Positions 48,117 through 57,649 of a stretch of 64,000 bases of DNA are shown piece by piece. Location of the stretch: positions 124,001 to 188,000 of the forward strand of contig MEFP01000030.1 in NCBI GenBank assembly GCA_001725155.1, written 5' to 3'. Both the position numbers and the translations under genes were made by a program. The notes under the pieces were generated by a model that worked only from the letters and a program-made list of their open reading frames with translations, ran no database searches and was not told where the DNA came from. This stretch comes from Lysobacteraceae bacterium SCN 69-320. GTDB taxonomy: Bacteria > Pseudomonadota > Gammaproteobacteria > Xanthomonadales > Rhodanobacteraceae. Each line of letters opens with the position of its first letter. The first letter of the stretch is position 1.

Positions 48117-48506
48117 TCAGTCTTCGTCTGGCATCAGAACGGTCGCGACGCATTCGCCCTGGTCGCCCGGTCCCAAAACGAGGGCTAACGCGGTGAGTCG
48201 GGGACGGCGACCTCCACGCGGCACGACGTAAACCTCGAACGCCACGCGCCCTGTTTGGCTCCGCCGGGCCGCCGCGCGGGCGGCCAATGAGGCCATCCCA
48301 AGAACGTCCCACAACCTGCCGTCTTCGTCCTGCGGGGCTTTCTCGTTCGGACTCCAACCCACGCAGGTCGCCCAGACTTCGGCGGTTAGGGCCACCGGCA
48401 CCTTAAATCCTGCTTCCCTTGCCATCGCACCGGCGTCCACAAGAACCCCGTCTTTCAACGCGTCCGCTCGACTGTAGGCGTGGATGACATCGCCTTGCTC
48501 GAACAT
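48117..48506 (-). CDS. DUF6573-family protein
   Basis: A 129-residue protein from ATG 48506, after GGAGGCAGC. It begins FEQGDVIHAYSRADALKDGVLVDAG, the DUF6573 hallmark (VIHAYSRA-x-A-x-DG-LVD), and continues with LWDVLGMASLAARAAARRS and FEVYVVPRGG. These proteins are typically carried on plasmids and integrative elements, and no function is established. The longer open frame upstream has no initiation signal. Its presence supports the island interpretation. Confidence 0.85.
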   Translation of the reverse strand: MFEQGDVIHAYSRADALKDGVLVDAGAMAREAGFKVPVALTAEVWATCVGWSPNEKAPQDEDGRLWDVLGMASLAARAAARRSQTGRVAFEVYVVPRGGRRPRLTALALVLGPGDQGECVATVLMPDED

Positions 48507-48776
48507 GCTGCCTCCGTCGTTGTTGGTCCGGTCCCGGACAATCCGTCCCGGATGGTCCGGATGGACACGCGCTGCCCGCAGTGAGGCGCGGTCCAGTGGG
48601 GAGCGCAGCGGACAGCAGGCCGGCAGGCGCGGGCTGGAGGGAGGCACGACCGATGACACGGGCCGGCCTGCGGCACTTGACCGGGGAAGCCGAGCGGGAG
48701 GGCGACTCAGGATTTGCTGGCGATTTCTGGTTGGCTCATGCAGGCTTTCCGTGGAACCAGACAGAGAGCGGCTGCA

Positions 48777-49355
48777 ATGGCAAAGAATGGCGCTGACCTA
48801 GATGCGTTGGTCTATTTGGACGTCGATTTCATTTCGCGGAAGTACGAAGAGCGTTTTGGCGTGGACCCAGCGCAGAAAACCGCCAAGTCCGAAGGGCTTT
48901 CGGCTGGAATCAGCGCCATTTTTGGTAAAGCGAACGCCAACGTGCAAGAGACCCGCACCTTCTCACTGACCTCGTGGGGAATGTTCCGTGCGCTGAAACA
49001 AAGCCTCGAAGAGGGATACGGCGAACTCGGGAAATTCGAAAACTACGTTGGCACTCGATTGGGCTGGATACAAGGAAGTCTCAGTATTGGGAAATGGGCC
49101 TCTCAGAAGGAAGGCGGTCCAGTTCATGAATTTTTTGAGTTAACGCACAGCAGTGGCTACGTCCTTCTTCTGACACAGGACGTTTATTTTTCGGCTGGCT
49201 TTGCCCAAGCCCTTGCGTCTACCCCTGCCATCAAAGCGAACATCAAAATCCCCGTGCGTTGCCTGGTGCGCGCTATGTGGCGTGCAGATAACGCGGAAAC
49301 ACTGGTCGTGTGCCCCTACGTCATTTTGGAGGAGTCTGTGGCCCAGCCGGCTTGA
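48777..49355 (+). CDS. Unknown protein of island type (DUF6414-like start)
   Basis: A 192-residue protein from ATG 48777 at lower GC than the chromosome. It begins DLDALVYLDVDFISRKYEER, like the DUF6414 pattern of short proteins that start with a YLD-x-DF helix, followed by TFSLTSWGMFRALKQSLEEG. Its C-terminal part is strand-rich and ends VCPYVILEESVAQ. DUF6414-like genes are found in defence-type islands, so a role there is possible. The family match is tentative. Confidence 0.6.
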   Translation: MAKNGADLDALVYLDVDFISRKYEERFGVDPAQKTAKSEGLSAGISAIFGKANANVQETRTFSLTSWGMFRALKQSLEEGYGELGKFENYVGTRLGWIQGSLSIGKWASQKEGGPVHEFFELTHSSGYVLLLTQDVYFSAGFAQALASTPAIKANIKIPVRCLVRAMWRADNAETLVVCPYVILEESVAQPA

Positions 49356-49459
49356 GAAAATCGATGCGCCGTGAACGCCAGACCAGCAAGAGCACATAAC
49401 CAAGCCGACGGACATTGGCTCATCCCGTCGCACCTCGTCGGTTCAGCGTTGAATGTTTG

Positions 49460-50911
49460 CTAGGGAGTTTGGCAAACCCGGCTTATGGCTGCGCGGGCGC
49501 AATCCGGTACTTGGGAGACCCCATAGCCCACCAGATGCTGACCGAGCAAAAGCGCTTTGCTTTCGGCCACTTCATTGCATGCAAGAATACGCTGCAACAC
49601 GTCGACCAGCGGAACGCCAGAGCGAAGTACCGCACACAGGTGTTCGAGTTCCGCGATTGAAACAGTGAACAGGTTTTCCGGTGGCAGGGCCGGCTCATTC
49701 CATCGGGGCGCATCCCACTCTGCCGTCCCAAGCGTGAGGTCGCGCAGAGCGGTGCCGCTCCCAACGTTGAGTTGCTTGTAAGACACGCACAGAAAAACGG
49801 TGAGGGGCCTGCGCAGTTCATCGGGCAGGCGGCGTACCGTTTCGACTGCTTGGTCAGCGGCATGCAACGCACTCGTCTTCAGCAGGGGAGTGAGCACTTC
49901 GGAAAGATTGTGGTAGCGCTCGTTGTAGTGCCCTTCAATGCCCTTCGAATCGAGCAGCAACAGCGCCTCATCGCTGACCACGGCGAAATCGACGCATTTT
50001 CCTTGCCCGACCAGCATGGCACTCAACGCATCCTCGCAAATCAAACGATAGGGCAGTTCCGCCAACACCCGCTCCACGTAAACTTGGAAAGCGGGGCCGA
50101 AATACCGCATGAACTGGTTGGCATCTCGCTCACGGAGCACGTCGTAGAACAGCGTGGCCGCCGTCTGAAAGAACACGTGCGGGTGAACGCACTCAGCGCC
50201 CCTTTCCGTTTCGAGAAAAGGGGACCTTATCAGGAATGTTTGTTCGCAAAGTTCCACCTCCCGAGGGGTGCCATACGCGGCCAATTCTTGAGCACGCCGA
50301 TGCATCGCAGGGAGGTCAAGAACAACAAAAGGAACAAATAGAGAACGGTGGTGTGCGTCGTCGGCGCCGGGAGCCGCCTGGAACATGCGGAGTTCGGGCA
50401 GTCCGCAAATCTCGCCCATTTGAAAGGTCATCTGCGTGAGTTGCCGCATGAAATGCCTGGGCTCCAAGCCTCGTTCCTCCGCAAACGCGCGCACCGGAGG
50501 CGTATCGACCATGAGTTCGCAGAACAACAGTGCCTGCCGCGGAATACCGCCGATGTCGAAAGTCGTCTGATACCACACCTGCTGAAAGGCAAGTCGTCGC
50601 AGCATGATGGACGGCACCTGCTGTTGCAGCAGTTGCCCCCCGGCATCCCAAATGGCCTGCAGGATGAACGCGAAATCAGCGTCTTCGCTCGCCCTGCGTT
50701 GCTCCCCCTCCCGCCACAGTTCCGCCGCCCATTTCATGATGAGCAGAGCCAGATAAGGACAACGGGCGTACCAGTCAAAACCGCGACTCGGAGCCCGCCT
50801 CAGGTGGTCCAAGCATTGACTCAGCAAGGACCAGGTGCCCACCTCCGCAATTCGCCGACGCGCGCGCTCAATGTGGGCATTGCCAGCCACGATGTGGTTA
50901 GGAGCGTTCAT
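49460..50911 (-). CDS. Nuclease-like island protein (PD-(D/E)xK-type motif)
   Basis: A 483-residue cytoplasmic protein from ATG 50911 (MNAPNHIVAGNAHIERARRR). The C-terminal third contains GKCVDFAVVSDEALLLLDSKG, which has the D-x(n)-D-x-K layout of restriction-type PD-(D/E)xK nucleases, similar in arrangement to NERD-like proteins. The N-terminal two-thirds is helical and unrecognised. Lower GC and typical island context, beside an XRE regulator 173 bases upstream on the same strand. Anti-phage or plasmid-maintenance function is possible; this is inferred from the motif and neighbours. Confidence 0.6.
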   Translation of the reverse strand: MNAPNHIVAGNAHIERARRRIAEVGTWSLLSQCLDHLRRAPSRGFDWYARCPYLALLIMKWAAELWREGEQRRASEDADFAFILQAIWDAGGQLLQQQVPSIMLRRLAFQQVWYQTTFDIGGIPRQALLFCELMVDTPPVRAFAEERGLEPRHFMRQLTQMTFQMGEICGLPELRMFQAAPGADDAHHRSLFVPFVVLDLPAMHRRAQELAAYGTPREVELCEQTFLIRSPFLETERGAECVHPHVFFQTAATLFYDVLRERDANQFMRYFGPAFQVYVERVLAELPYRLICEDALSAMLVGQGKCVDFAVVSDEALLLLDSKGIEGHYNERYHNLSEVLTPLLKTSALHAADQAVETVRRLPDELRRPLTVFLCVSYKQLNVGSGTALRDLTLGTAEWDAPRWNEPALPPENLFTVSIAELEHLCAVLRSGVPLVDVLQRILACNEVAESKALLLGQHLVGYGVSQVPDCARAAISRVCQTP

Positions 50912-51084
50912 GCATTGCCCCAGAAAACTGAAGAACGACGCCCGTGTTCGCGCCACGCCAGCGAGAACGAAGAAGCTCGACTTACACAACTGCAACGGTA
51001 TCGTCCAGCCTCTCAGGCAGGCAACGACTTCGTCCGCAATGTGATGGCCTGGCAATGGCTGCAGCGCCGAGCGAGCCTCGGCGT

Positions 51085-51387
51085 TTAAGCCTTGCTGGTC
51101 CCCGCATCGACCCGTCGCCGCCTAGGCGGCCGGTACGGCTGAGCCTTGATGCGCTCCTCCAGGCGTACCGCGAAGGTTGGGAAGTCCAGCCCGTAGACCG
51201 CCGCCAACTCCCTGACCTGCAGCAGGTCCAGCCCCCGCCCTCCAACCTCGACTGCCGACAGCCACGTTTGCGGCCGATCAATCCGCTCGGCCACTTCGGC
51301 CTGCGAAAGCCCTGCTTCCAGCCGCAGGTCTCGAAGCAAGGCCACGATGGCGGCGTATTCAGGCGTATGGAGGGAGGAACGCTTCAT
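51085..51387 (-). CDS. XRE-family helix-turn-helix regulator
   Basis: A 100-residue protein from ATG 51387. The helix-turn-helix is clear: IVALLRDLRLEAGLSQAEVA, RIDRPQTWLSAVEVGGRGLD, LLQVRELAAVYG, with an Arg-rich C-terminus. It resembles phage or toxin-antitoxin Cro/C1-type regulators. The region upstream carries three GTACG sites (51438, 51457, 51472) that may be its operators. It is upstream of, and same strand as, the nuclease-like gene and may regulate it. Confidence 0.88.
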   Translation of the reverse strand: MKRSSLHTPEYAAIVALLRDLRLEAGLSQAEVAERIDRPQTWLSAVEVGGRGLDLLQVRELAAVYGLDFPTFAVRLEERIKAQPYRPPRRRRVDAGTSKA

Positions 51388-51588
51388 CGGGCCTACGCGG
51401 CTTCGTAAAGACGCGCAGGTTAGAAGTCGTTCTCGATGTACGCGAAAAACACCTTTGTACGTGATAAACGAGTACGTCATGCTAGGCCCCGTGGCCACCA
51501 CGGAGCAGTCGCCATGGCAACGCATGCAGGAAAAGGAACGGCCGCGGCGGACGCCGGCGGCCGGGGCACGCAACGGGAAACGTGCGAA

Positions 51589-51840
51589 TCAGACGCCCGT
51601 GCGGGCGCACTCGTCGGCAAGCCAGGTCTGCACGAGGGGCAGCCATCGGCCGGCTTCGGGACCCACGGCTTCACCACTCAGGAGGGCGGCCCGGAGCGCC
51701 TCCGGGATGGCCTCGGGGGGGAGGGAGGCCACGATGCGCCGAAGTTCCTGGGCGAGCCGGGGGCGGGGGTCGAAGCCGGCCAGTCGCGGAGTGGCCGCCT
51801 CTTGTACCAACGCCGCGATGCGCTGGATGTGGAAATACAC
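51589..51840 (-). CDS. Small protein following the BON-domain gene
   Basis: An 83-residue helical protein from GTG 51840, starting 15 bases after the BON-domain gene on the same strand with a GAGGCG site. It has an Arg-rich first half (FDPRPRLAQELRRIVASLPP) and a tail WLADECARTGV. No domain is recognised. It probably forms one unit with the BON-domain gene. Confidence 0.5.
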   Translation of the reverse strand: MYFHIQRIAALVQEAATPRLAGFDPRPRLAQELRRIVASLPPEAIPEALRAALLSGEAVGPEAGRWLPLVQTWLADECARTGV

Positions 51841-51855
51841 CGACGCCTCAGCGCG

Positions 51856-52182
51856 TCAGGGTGCGGGCTGGACTTCGATTCGGTCCTGGACCGAAGAAAC
51901 CCCGGCGATTTTCCGCACCTCGCTCACGATGGCATCGCGCGCCTGCCGGGTGCGTGCCGTGCCGGTGAGGGTGGCGATGCCGTCGGCGACCTTGGCCTCT
52001 ACGCGATGGAAAGGAGCCAGGTCGTCGCCGGCGAGCCGACGCACGACCAACGCCGTGGCCTGAGCGTCGGCGTCGAGGCTTTCGGTTTCGTCGAGGAGCT
52101 TGGCGGCAAAGGCCGGGAACAGAGTGAGGGCGAGGAAAAGCGCGAACAACAGGCGGGCGACTGGGAGGCTGGGGGTCGGCAT
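51856..52182 (-). CDS. Periplasmic BON-domain protein
   Basis: A 108-residue exported protein (leader PVARLLFALFLALTLFPAFA). The mature part is a single BON domain (FHRVEAKVADGIATLTGTAR, SEVRKIAGVSSVQDRIEV), a fold used for phospholipid or outer-membrane attachment (as in OsmY). A GGAGAT site precedes ATG 52182. It is divergent from the LuxR-type gene at 52292, which could respond to it or control it. An envelope-stress role is likely but not shown. Confidence 0.75.
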   Translation of the reverse strand: MPTPSLPVARLLFALFLALTLFPAFAAKLLDETESLDADAQATALVVRRLAGDDLAPFHRVEAKVADGIATLTGTARTRQARDAIVSEVRKIAGVSSVQDRIEVQPAP

Positions 52183-52291
52183 GACAGGGTATCTCCAGGG
52201 AAGCGCCCTCTTGGCGCACGGGGAATCCTCCGCAACCCGCTCAACGTGCGGCATTCCCAAATGGGAATGGACGGGCATGGAGGAACCCAGC

Positions 52292-53377
52292 ATGGACGCT
52301 GACCTGAAACTCATCGGCACGTTGTTTGAAAATCTGGCCGAAACCGACTGGGCGAGCGCGTTTCTCACGGGCGTGTGCGAAGCCACCCACAGCCCGGCGG
52401 GCGCCCTTCTTCAGGTGGACGTCGCCTCACGCCGGCAAACCCTTCCCGCCTACGTTGGACAGGGGCGGGAAATGGCGGTGGCTTTCGAACGCAAGCACGC
52501 CGAGGGAAACCCTTGGCGCCCACCCGACGAATCCAGCGGGCCGCCACCCGGTTCCGTGGTCGTTCCCGACGACGTGCTGCCCCTATCGACGCTGCGCCGG
52601 ACGGCGTTCTGGTCGGATTTTCTGAGGCCCATGCAGGTCGACCACGGTTGTGGGGTCATCGGGTTTCGCTCACCCGACAAGGTCGTGAGCATCACGCTGC
52701 TTCGCTCGGCCCGTGCGGGGCTCTATGGCACCGAGGAACGCGCTTGGCTTCGTCGCGCGGCGCCGCACTGGGTCAACGCCTGCAACCTCAGAAACCGACT
52801 CGTCCCGGACGAACGCAACGGGTCGGACACCGCTCTGGCGCTGGACGCGCTGAGCACCGCTGCGTTCTTCTTTGACGAGCGGGGCCGGTGCGCCCGATGG
52901 AACGCGGCCGCGGATTTGCTGCTCAGCCAAGGCGACTTGGTGCGGCTGCGGGGCGGACACCTTTTTGCCGCACATCCAGGCAGCGGCGCTCTGTTCGCAT
53001 CGACCGGGGCAACGACGGCGTTGCGCCAGCGGGACGGGAGCGTGGCGGGGCACGCGGCCGCCCACCGCCTTCCTGGGCACGGCGCGCTAGGGAGTGCGCG
53101 AGCCGTGGTTTTTGTGGAGCCCGTGGAGGCAACGCGCCCGCGGGCACTGCGGCAAGCCTTAGCCGCCGTGCATGGGCTGACGCCGCGCGAGGCGGAAGTG
53201 GCCGAACGGCTTTCCGCCGGCCTGGACCTCAACGAGGTAGCCGCCACCATGGGCCTGTCGGTCGAGGGGGTTCGGACGCGCTTGAAAGTGGTTTATGGGA
53301 AAACCGGCGCACGAAATCAGAGCGCGCTGGTCGCTCTGGTGAAAAGTCTCGGGGCGGTGGTCGGCACGGCAGTCTAA
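52292..53377 (+). CDS. LuxR-family transcriptional regulator
   Basis: A 361-residue regulator. The C-terminal 60 residues are a LuxR-type HTH (LTPREAEVAERLSAGLDLNE, VAATMGLSVEGVRTRLKVVY). The N-terminal 200 residues look PAS/GAF-like and include an ERAWLRRAAPHW segment. I chose ATG 52292 because GGAGGA lies 8 bases upstream; an ATG at 52277 is also in frame. Divergent from the BON-domain gene with 109 bases between starts, so a shared promoter region is likely. Inducing signal unknown. Confidence 0.88.
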   Translation: MDADLKLIGTLFENLAETDWASAFLTGVCEATHSPAGALLQVDVASRRQTLPAYVGQGREMAVAFERKHAEGNPWRPPDESSGPPPGSVVVPDDVLPLSTLRRTAFWSDFLRPMQVDHGCGVIGFRSPDKVVSITLLRSARAGLYGTEERAWLRRAAPHWVNACNLRNRLVPDERNGSDTALALDALSTAAFFFDERGRCARWNAAADLLLSQGDLVRLRGGHLFAAHPGSGALFASTGATTALRQRDGSVAGHAAAHRLPGHGALGSARAVVFVEPVEATRPRALRQALAAVHGLTPREAEVAERLSAGLDLNEVAATMGLSVEGVRTRLKVVYGKTGARNQSALVALVKSLGAVVGTAV

Positions 53378-53831
53378 AAGGCGGTCGTGGCCTGTCTCAT
53401 TTCTTTGCTTCCCGACTTACACCCCGCCCACTCAGCCCAAACCGCTGAAAGCCTCGCCGTGTTGATAACAGCTCGGAAATTTCCTACGGCAAAACCAGAC
53501 AACGCCTAATGCATGAGGAGGTAGGCTCGGACATTCTCGCGCGTAAGCGATGAGCAGTTTTGCGAATTCAGGGCGCTATCGGCGCACCCAACTTTGCGAT
53601 GCAAGAACTCCAAACGGACTACTCCGGAATTTCACAATTCTGAATCAGGTTTTACCGCTTTTGCGTTTCTCAAATATTTTGTCGGCCCCATTGAAGAAGC
53701 GGACTCAGCCCCAATGTCCGCAAAATCGCCCAGGGCGGTGGCGCGTCCGTTCGCGCACACCGGGCGTCGCCGCACCGCGCGCTCGATTCGGCCAAGCCCC
53801 TGATGTTCCCTCAACCGATGGAGAGCAACAG
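53378..53831. other. Gap of 454 bases without a supported gene
   Basis: Composition is AT-richer (about 53480-53690) than the chromosome, with no gene, hairpin or repeat that I could support. An open frame running into the next gene starts here but lacks an initiation signal. Confidence 0.4.
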
Positions 53832-54074
53832 ATGAGCAAGGGCGAAAAGACCAGCAGCCGAGTCGGCACCACCGCTTCGAACGTCCTCCGCAACCCCAAT
53901 GCCAGCGCAGCCGCCAAGTCCTTGGCCGGCAGCGCGCTCGCGCAGACCGGCACCAACAAGCAGACCTCCCCGGCCGTCGCCACGAAAGCCGCGAAGGCGC
54001 TGGACGATGGACGCAGCAGTGGCACCACCAAGACGTTGGCGGGCAGCACGCTCACGCAAAAGACGAAGAAGTAG
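53832..54074 (+). CDS. Small Lys/Ser/Ala-rich island protein
   Basis: An 80-residue protein from ATG 53832 (GAGAG site upstream), of low complexity: SKGEKTSSRVGTTASNVLRN, a repeated AAKSLAGSALAQ / TKTLAGSTLTQ motif and a basic tail. Comparable tiny proteins occur on plasmids and integrative elements. Function unknown. Confidence 0.6.
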   Translation: MSKGEKTSSRVGTTASNVLRNPNASAAAKSLAGSALAQTGTNKQTSPAVATKAAKALDDGRSSGTTKTLAGSTLTQKTKK

Positions 54075-54214
54075 CCCCTCCCATCCATGACCGGCCGGAG
54101 TCCTTGGCGACTCCGGCGCCTGAGAGGTTTGCCGCTCACCGCGCAGACCCGTCGGGAGTGGCCGTCTTACGGCTGGGAAATGCGTTGGCCTCAGGCCATT
54201 GGAGCAACCACCAC

Positions 54215-54811
54215 ATGCCAAAGATTTACCTCAGCGACTTCGTCGATGTCGTCTCGAAGGCGGGCTCACCCAAGGCGACCAAAGTCCGGTCGATGAAGAA
54301 CCGGGCGCCCTACTCGCCCGCGACGGACTTCTACAAGCCGCTTCGCGATGGCCTGGTGGAACTGCACCGCGAAGGTTGGGCCAAGTCCGCCCTATCTACA
54401 GCGACGCACACCCAGGACGGAAAGAAGGTCGAAATATACAAAGCCCTGACCGACGGCTACCGGAAGTGGTGGGGCAAGAAGACCTTGGAATGGTTCACCC
54501 CTCCAAGCGAAATCTACACGGCGCACGGCGTGGAGGTGGTGGTGAATCCCAACCTTGGGCTTGAAGTGAACGGCGTCCCGCACGTCATCAAACTCCACCT
54601 GAAAGCCGAGCAACTGTCGAAGACTCGGGCGGACCTCATCTGCGGACTGATGAACACCGCCTTGGGCACCAAGGTTCCGGACGGAGCCGTGATTGCCGTC
54701 TTGGACGTCCGCAACAGCAAACTGTTCGCCGCGGGCTCAGGGCCTGATGCGCTCACCGCCATGATTGACGCGGAGTTGGCCTACATCGCAGACCTGTGGC
54801 CGAAGGTATAG
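54215..54811 (+). CDS. Hypothetical island protein
   Basis: A 198-residue cytoplasmic protein from ATG 54215 (MPKIYLSDFVDVVSKAGSPK). It has YKPLRDGLVELHREGW, WWGKKTLEWFTPPSEIYTAH and a strand-helix end KLHLKAEQLSKTRADLICGL. No known domain could be named. It lies downstream of the small basic protein on the same strand, both in island-type sequence. Confidence 0.7.
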   Translation: MPKIYLSDFVDVVSKAGSPKATKVRSMKNRAPYSPATDFYKPLRDGLVELHREGWAKSALSTATHTQDGKKVEIYKALTDGYRKWWGKKTLEWFTPPSEIYTAHGVEVVVNPNLGLEVNGVPHVIKLHLKAEQLSKTRADLICGLMNTALGTKVPDGAVIAVLDVRNSKLFAAGSGPDALTAMIDAELAYIADLWPKV

Positions 54812-55008
54812 GTAGACGGGGTCATTGGCGGGCAGTAGGAGCACCATGGCTAGGTGTCGCTATTGGAATGCCAGGGCAGTTCCTGTGTATTCCCCACGTG
54901 CGTATTCTGATGAACCTGCCCACCGTTTCTGAATCCGCCTGCCCACGACGTCTCAGCATTGCATCAGCGCCGTGGTAGGTTTGTACTTCCTCTATAGGAA
55001 GCGCCGCG

Positions 55009-56139
55009 ATGACAACAGTCATTCTCGACACCAATGCTCTGCGCCAGGAAGGGCTGAAGTCGGCACGAATGCAGGAGCTTACGCAACTGGCTTCGGCTCG
55101 ACACATTCGCATCGTTGTTCCCGACGTTGTTGCACGTGAGTACCTGACCCAATGGACTTCCGATGTAACGGCAAGTCTCGCAACAGTAGCCAGAGAGGCA
55201 AACAAGGTTCGGCAGCGGCTTGACTCGGCCAATCCTGTTTCTCAAGAGTTGGCTGACTGGGCTGGAAGAGTCGGGGCATTGGAGCAGCAGGCCACAGCCG
55301 CTGTGCACGAGGAGTTTGATCGATGGCTGGATACATCTCATGCGGAGCGCCTGTCATTCTTACCAGAAGCCATCAAAGGGATCCTGGACGACTACTTCAA
55401 TGGGAGCGGTGCTTTCAGCTCCGTGAAGAGCCGTAGCGACTTTCCAGATGCGTTGATTCTTTCGACCGTCCAGGCAGAAGTTGTACAGGGCGCAGATGTC
55501 TATGTAGTTTCCAATGACGGCCGGTTTCGTGAAGCGGTCCAAAAGACGAAGGTAGCCGGTGCGGTCCCAAGTCTGTTGGACCTGCTTAAGCTCCCGCACT
55601 TCATCGATATCAGCGCAGCAGCCACAAGGCGCCCGGACCTGTTCAGAGAAGTGGCATTCCTCGACAAGCTTTCGCTTTGGCTGCGCGAGGCCACGAACTT
55701 GCTCGAAGATATCTATGTCGAGAAAGAGCACATTACCGGAGTAGAACTACTCAACCTCCCGGTGTGGGGCGTCACCATCAGCTACCCCTCAGCGCCATCC
55801 GTTGGAACGTCGATTATTGACCTTGCCGTCGGCGGAGATGGCGAACAGTACGTCCTCAGCATCCAGTTTGATGCTCGTTGCAGAGTTGATTTCGCTACAT
55901 ACATCTTAGAATACTTTGATCTGGAGCGAGCGGAAAAAAGAGCGCTTACGCAGGAATCCCAAGACGATGGAGTCGTCGAACTGTCGGAATGGTGGCGAGC
56001 AACTTTTCAGGGAACACTTACACTTTCCTTGCCCGCCGACAAGAACCTCACTCCGGATACCATGTCTGTTGAAGAGTGCCGCCCAACTCTTGCTGTTGAG
56101 TCGGCGATACTGATACGGCCCGAGCCTGCAAACAGCTAG
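55009..56139 (+). CDS. PIN-domain protein (DUF4935 type)
   Basis: A 376-residue protein. The N-terminal 190 residues form a PIN (RNase-like) domain: TVILDTNALRQ (Asp7), VVPDVVAREYL (Glu44), RSDFPDALILS (Asp147) and DVYVVSNDGRF (Asp170) give the acidic metal site. The C-terminal half is unrecognised. The layout matches DUF4935-type proteins, which are found in defence islands and toxin-like settings. Low GC and rare-codon use relative to the chromosome mark it as acquired. It is convergent with the next gene. Confidence 0.82.
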   Translation: MTTVILDTNALRQEGLKSARMQELTQLASARHIRIVVPDVVAREYLTQWTSDVTASLATVAREANKVRQRLDSANPVSQELADWAGRVGALEQQATAAVHEEFDRWLDTSHAERLSFLPEAIKGILDDYFNGSGAFSSVKSRSDFPDALILSTVQAEVVQGADVYVVSNDGRFREAVQKTKVAGAVPSLLDLLKLPHFIDISAAATRRPDLFREVAFLDKLSLWLREATNLLEDIYVEKEHITGVELLNLPVWGVTISYPSAPSVGTSIIDLAVGGDGEQYVLSIQFDARCRVDFATYILEYFDLERAEKRALTQESQDDGVVELSEWWRATFQGTLTLSLPADKNLTPDTMSVEECRPTLAVESAILIRPEPANS

Positions 56140-56147
56140 GCAGAGCA

Positions 56148-56972
56148 CTATTTGAGGTGTTCGAGTAGAAATTTCGCCGAACCGCCGATCACCTCGTAGG
56201 TGTCTTTGATATCTGCGCCAAACTTGATGAACTTTTTGCCGGCGTCAATGACTTTGTCCAACCAGGGCGACGCGGCATTCTTCTTGAGCACGTCCGGCCG
56301 AGACAAGATACGAGCCATGATGTCGCCCATCGCATCGGCAACGCCAGACTGACCACTTACCTGATACTCAGCCAACGCTCGTCGCATCGCCTCCACCATA
56401 TCGAGCAGCAGGCGCTTGAACTCTTCGTTTATGTCGGCCGCGCTGATCTCTCCATGGAGGTCGGCCATGCTTCGGACAAGTTCATCTAACTCCTGTTGGG
56501 TGGCTACTTCTTCAGTGCGATACACGTCCAGCCAGTCCGCCGCATCCTGCAACCGCATGAACCGTGCTGCTGAAAAACCCGTGTACAAATCACGCCAGGA
56601 CGTGCTAGTGCTCGTATAACTTAGCGCGTGCTGAAACGCTTTGACCCACTCCAGATACCGTCCTCCTACATTTCCAGGGAATGGCATTGAGGAAACTTGG
56701 TCTTGTGCTTTCCGCATCATGAAATCAACGGCGCGCAACCCTGCAAACACTCTCGGGTCGCCGGGCTCTAGACCAAAAGCCTTGGCCCAGCCAGCGATGA
56801 CATTGTCGCTGGGAACTGAAGAGGGATTAGGTAGACGACCCCAGAGATTTAGCAGCCACCGAGCCGGATTCTTGATGTTGACAGAGCTTTCTTGCGCCAC
56901 GCCGATCCCCTCCGAACTTGCGCCCCCACTGGCGCCACAAAGCATCTTTGTCACATGCGGCGTCGTTTTCAA
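56148..56972 (-). CDS. Hypothetical island protein, possible partner of the PIN protein
   Basis: A 274-residue helical protein with a low-GC composition like the PIN gene. It contains NLWGRLPNPSSVPSDNVIAG, YLEWVKAFQHALSY and a helical EEVATQQELDELVRSMADLH segment, and ends DAGKKFIKFGADIKDTYEVI. No domain is recognised. It ends 8 bases from the end of the PIN gene (convergent). Start is ATG 56972, with an alternative at 56945. Confidence 0.65.
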   Translation of the reverse strand: MKTTPHVTKMLCGASGGASSEGIGVAQESSVNIKNPARWLLNLWGRLPNPSSVPSDNVIAGWAKAFGLEPGDPRVFAGLRAVDFMMRKAQDQVSSMPFPGNVGGRYLEWVKAFQHALSYTSTSTSWRDLYTGFSAARFMRLQDAADWLDVYRTEEVATQQELDELVRSMADLHGEISAADINEEFKRLLLDMVEAMRRALAEYQVSGQSGVADAMGDIMARILSRPDVLKKNAASPWLDKVIDAGKKFIKFGADIKDTYEVIGGSAKFLLEHLK

Positions 56973-57649
56973 GATGACACGTCGCTTTCCGTCCGTTTCC
57001 GCGGACTACGAAGGCTTACGGCGATCGCGGACCTCGATGTGCGTCCGCCATCTGCTCATCGTTTGCCCTGCCCCAGCTTCGCCGCCGTGCGCACGCCGGA
57101 ATGTTTGCGGCCAGCGCGTAAGGCATTCGGCTTCACGGGGGGAATGATATTTCCGTCCGGCGAATCCGACGCCTGGTCTGCCGCAACGTCCAGGACGGCA
57201 CGTATGTCGTTGTGGCGGGTGGCACCGGCGTAGTCGGCGCGCTGGCGATGGCCGGTTCCGCCCGGCACATCGCCGATGCGAACGCTTTCCTGCCACTGTC
57301 GTATCAACTGGAAATGAATTCGATGGTCAAACGCCCCCCTGTCCGGCTGCCTGACGGCGGCCAAGGCGGATGCACTGTTCGAGGACATGTCTCGACTCTT
57401 CGACATTCACTAGCTTTGCTCGGATTCATGGCGGGCCCGGGGAAGAAAAGGAGCGTAGTGAATCGGAGCAGGCTGGCGCTGACTGAAGGGAGGAACGTCC
57501 GACGGCACGCGCCGGCGATGGAGCTTGGCCGACAAGCCGAGCGTTGCCCTCCTGCAAGGCGCGCAGGCAACGACCGAACCGCCGTTGAGCCGGCCGTGGC
57601 AACGCGAGGTAGTCCGCCCGGGCTGCCTCGCTGACGAACGCGAATGCCT
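56973..57649. other. Gap of 677 bases without a supported gene
   Basis: No intact gene. A plus-strand frame near 57150-57420 (NVQDGTYVVVAGGTGVVGAL) looks partly protein-like but has no start and no named family, so it may be a decayed remnant beside the IS element. Confidence 0.35.
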
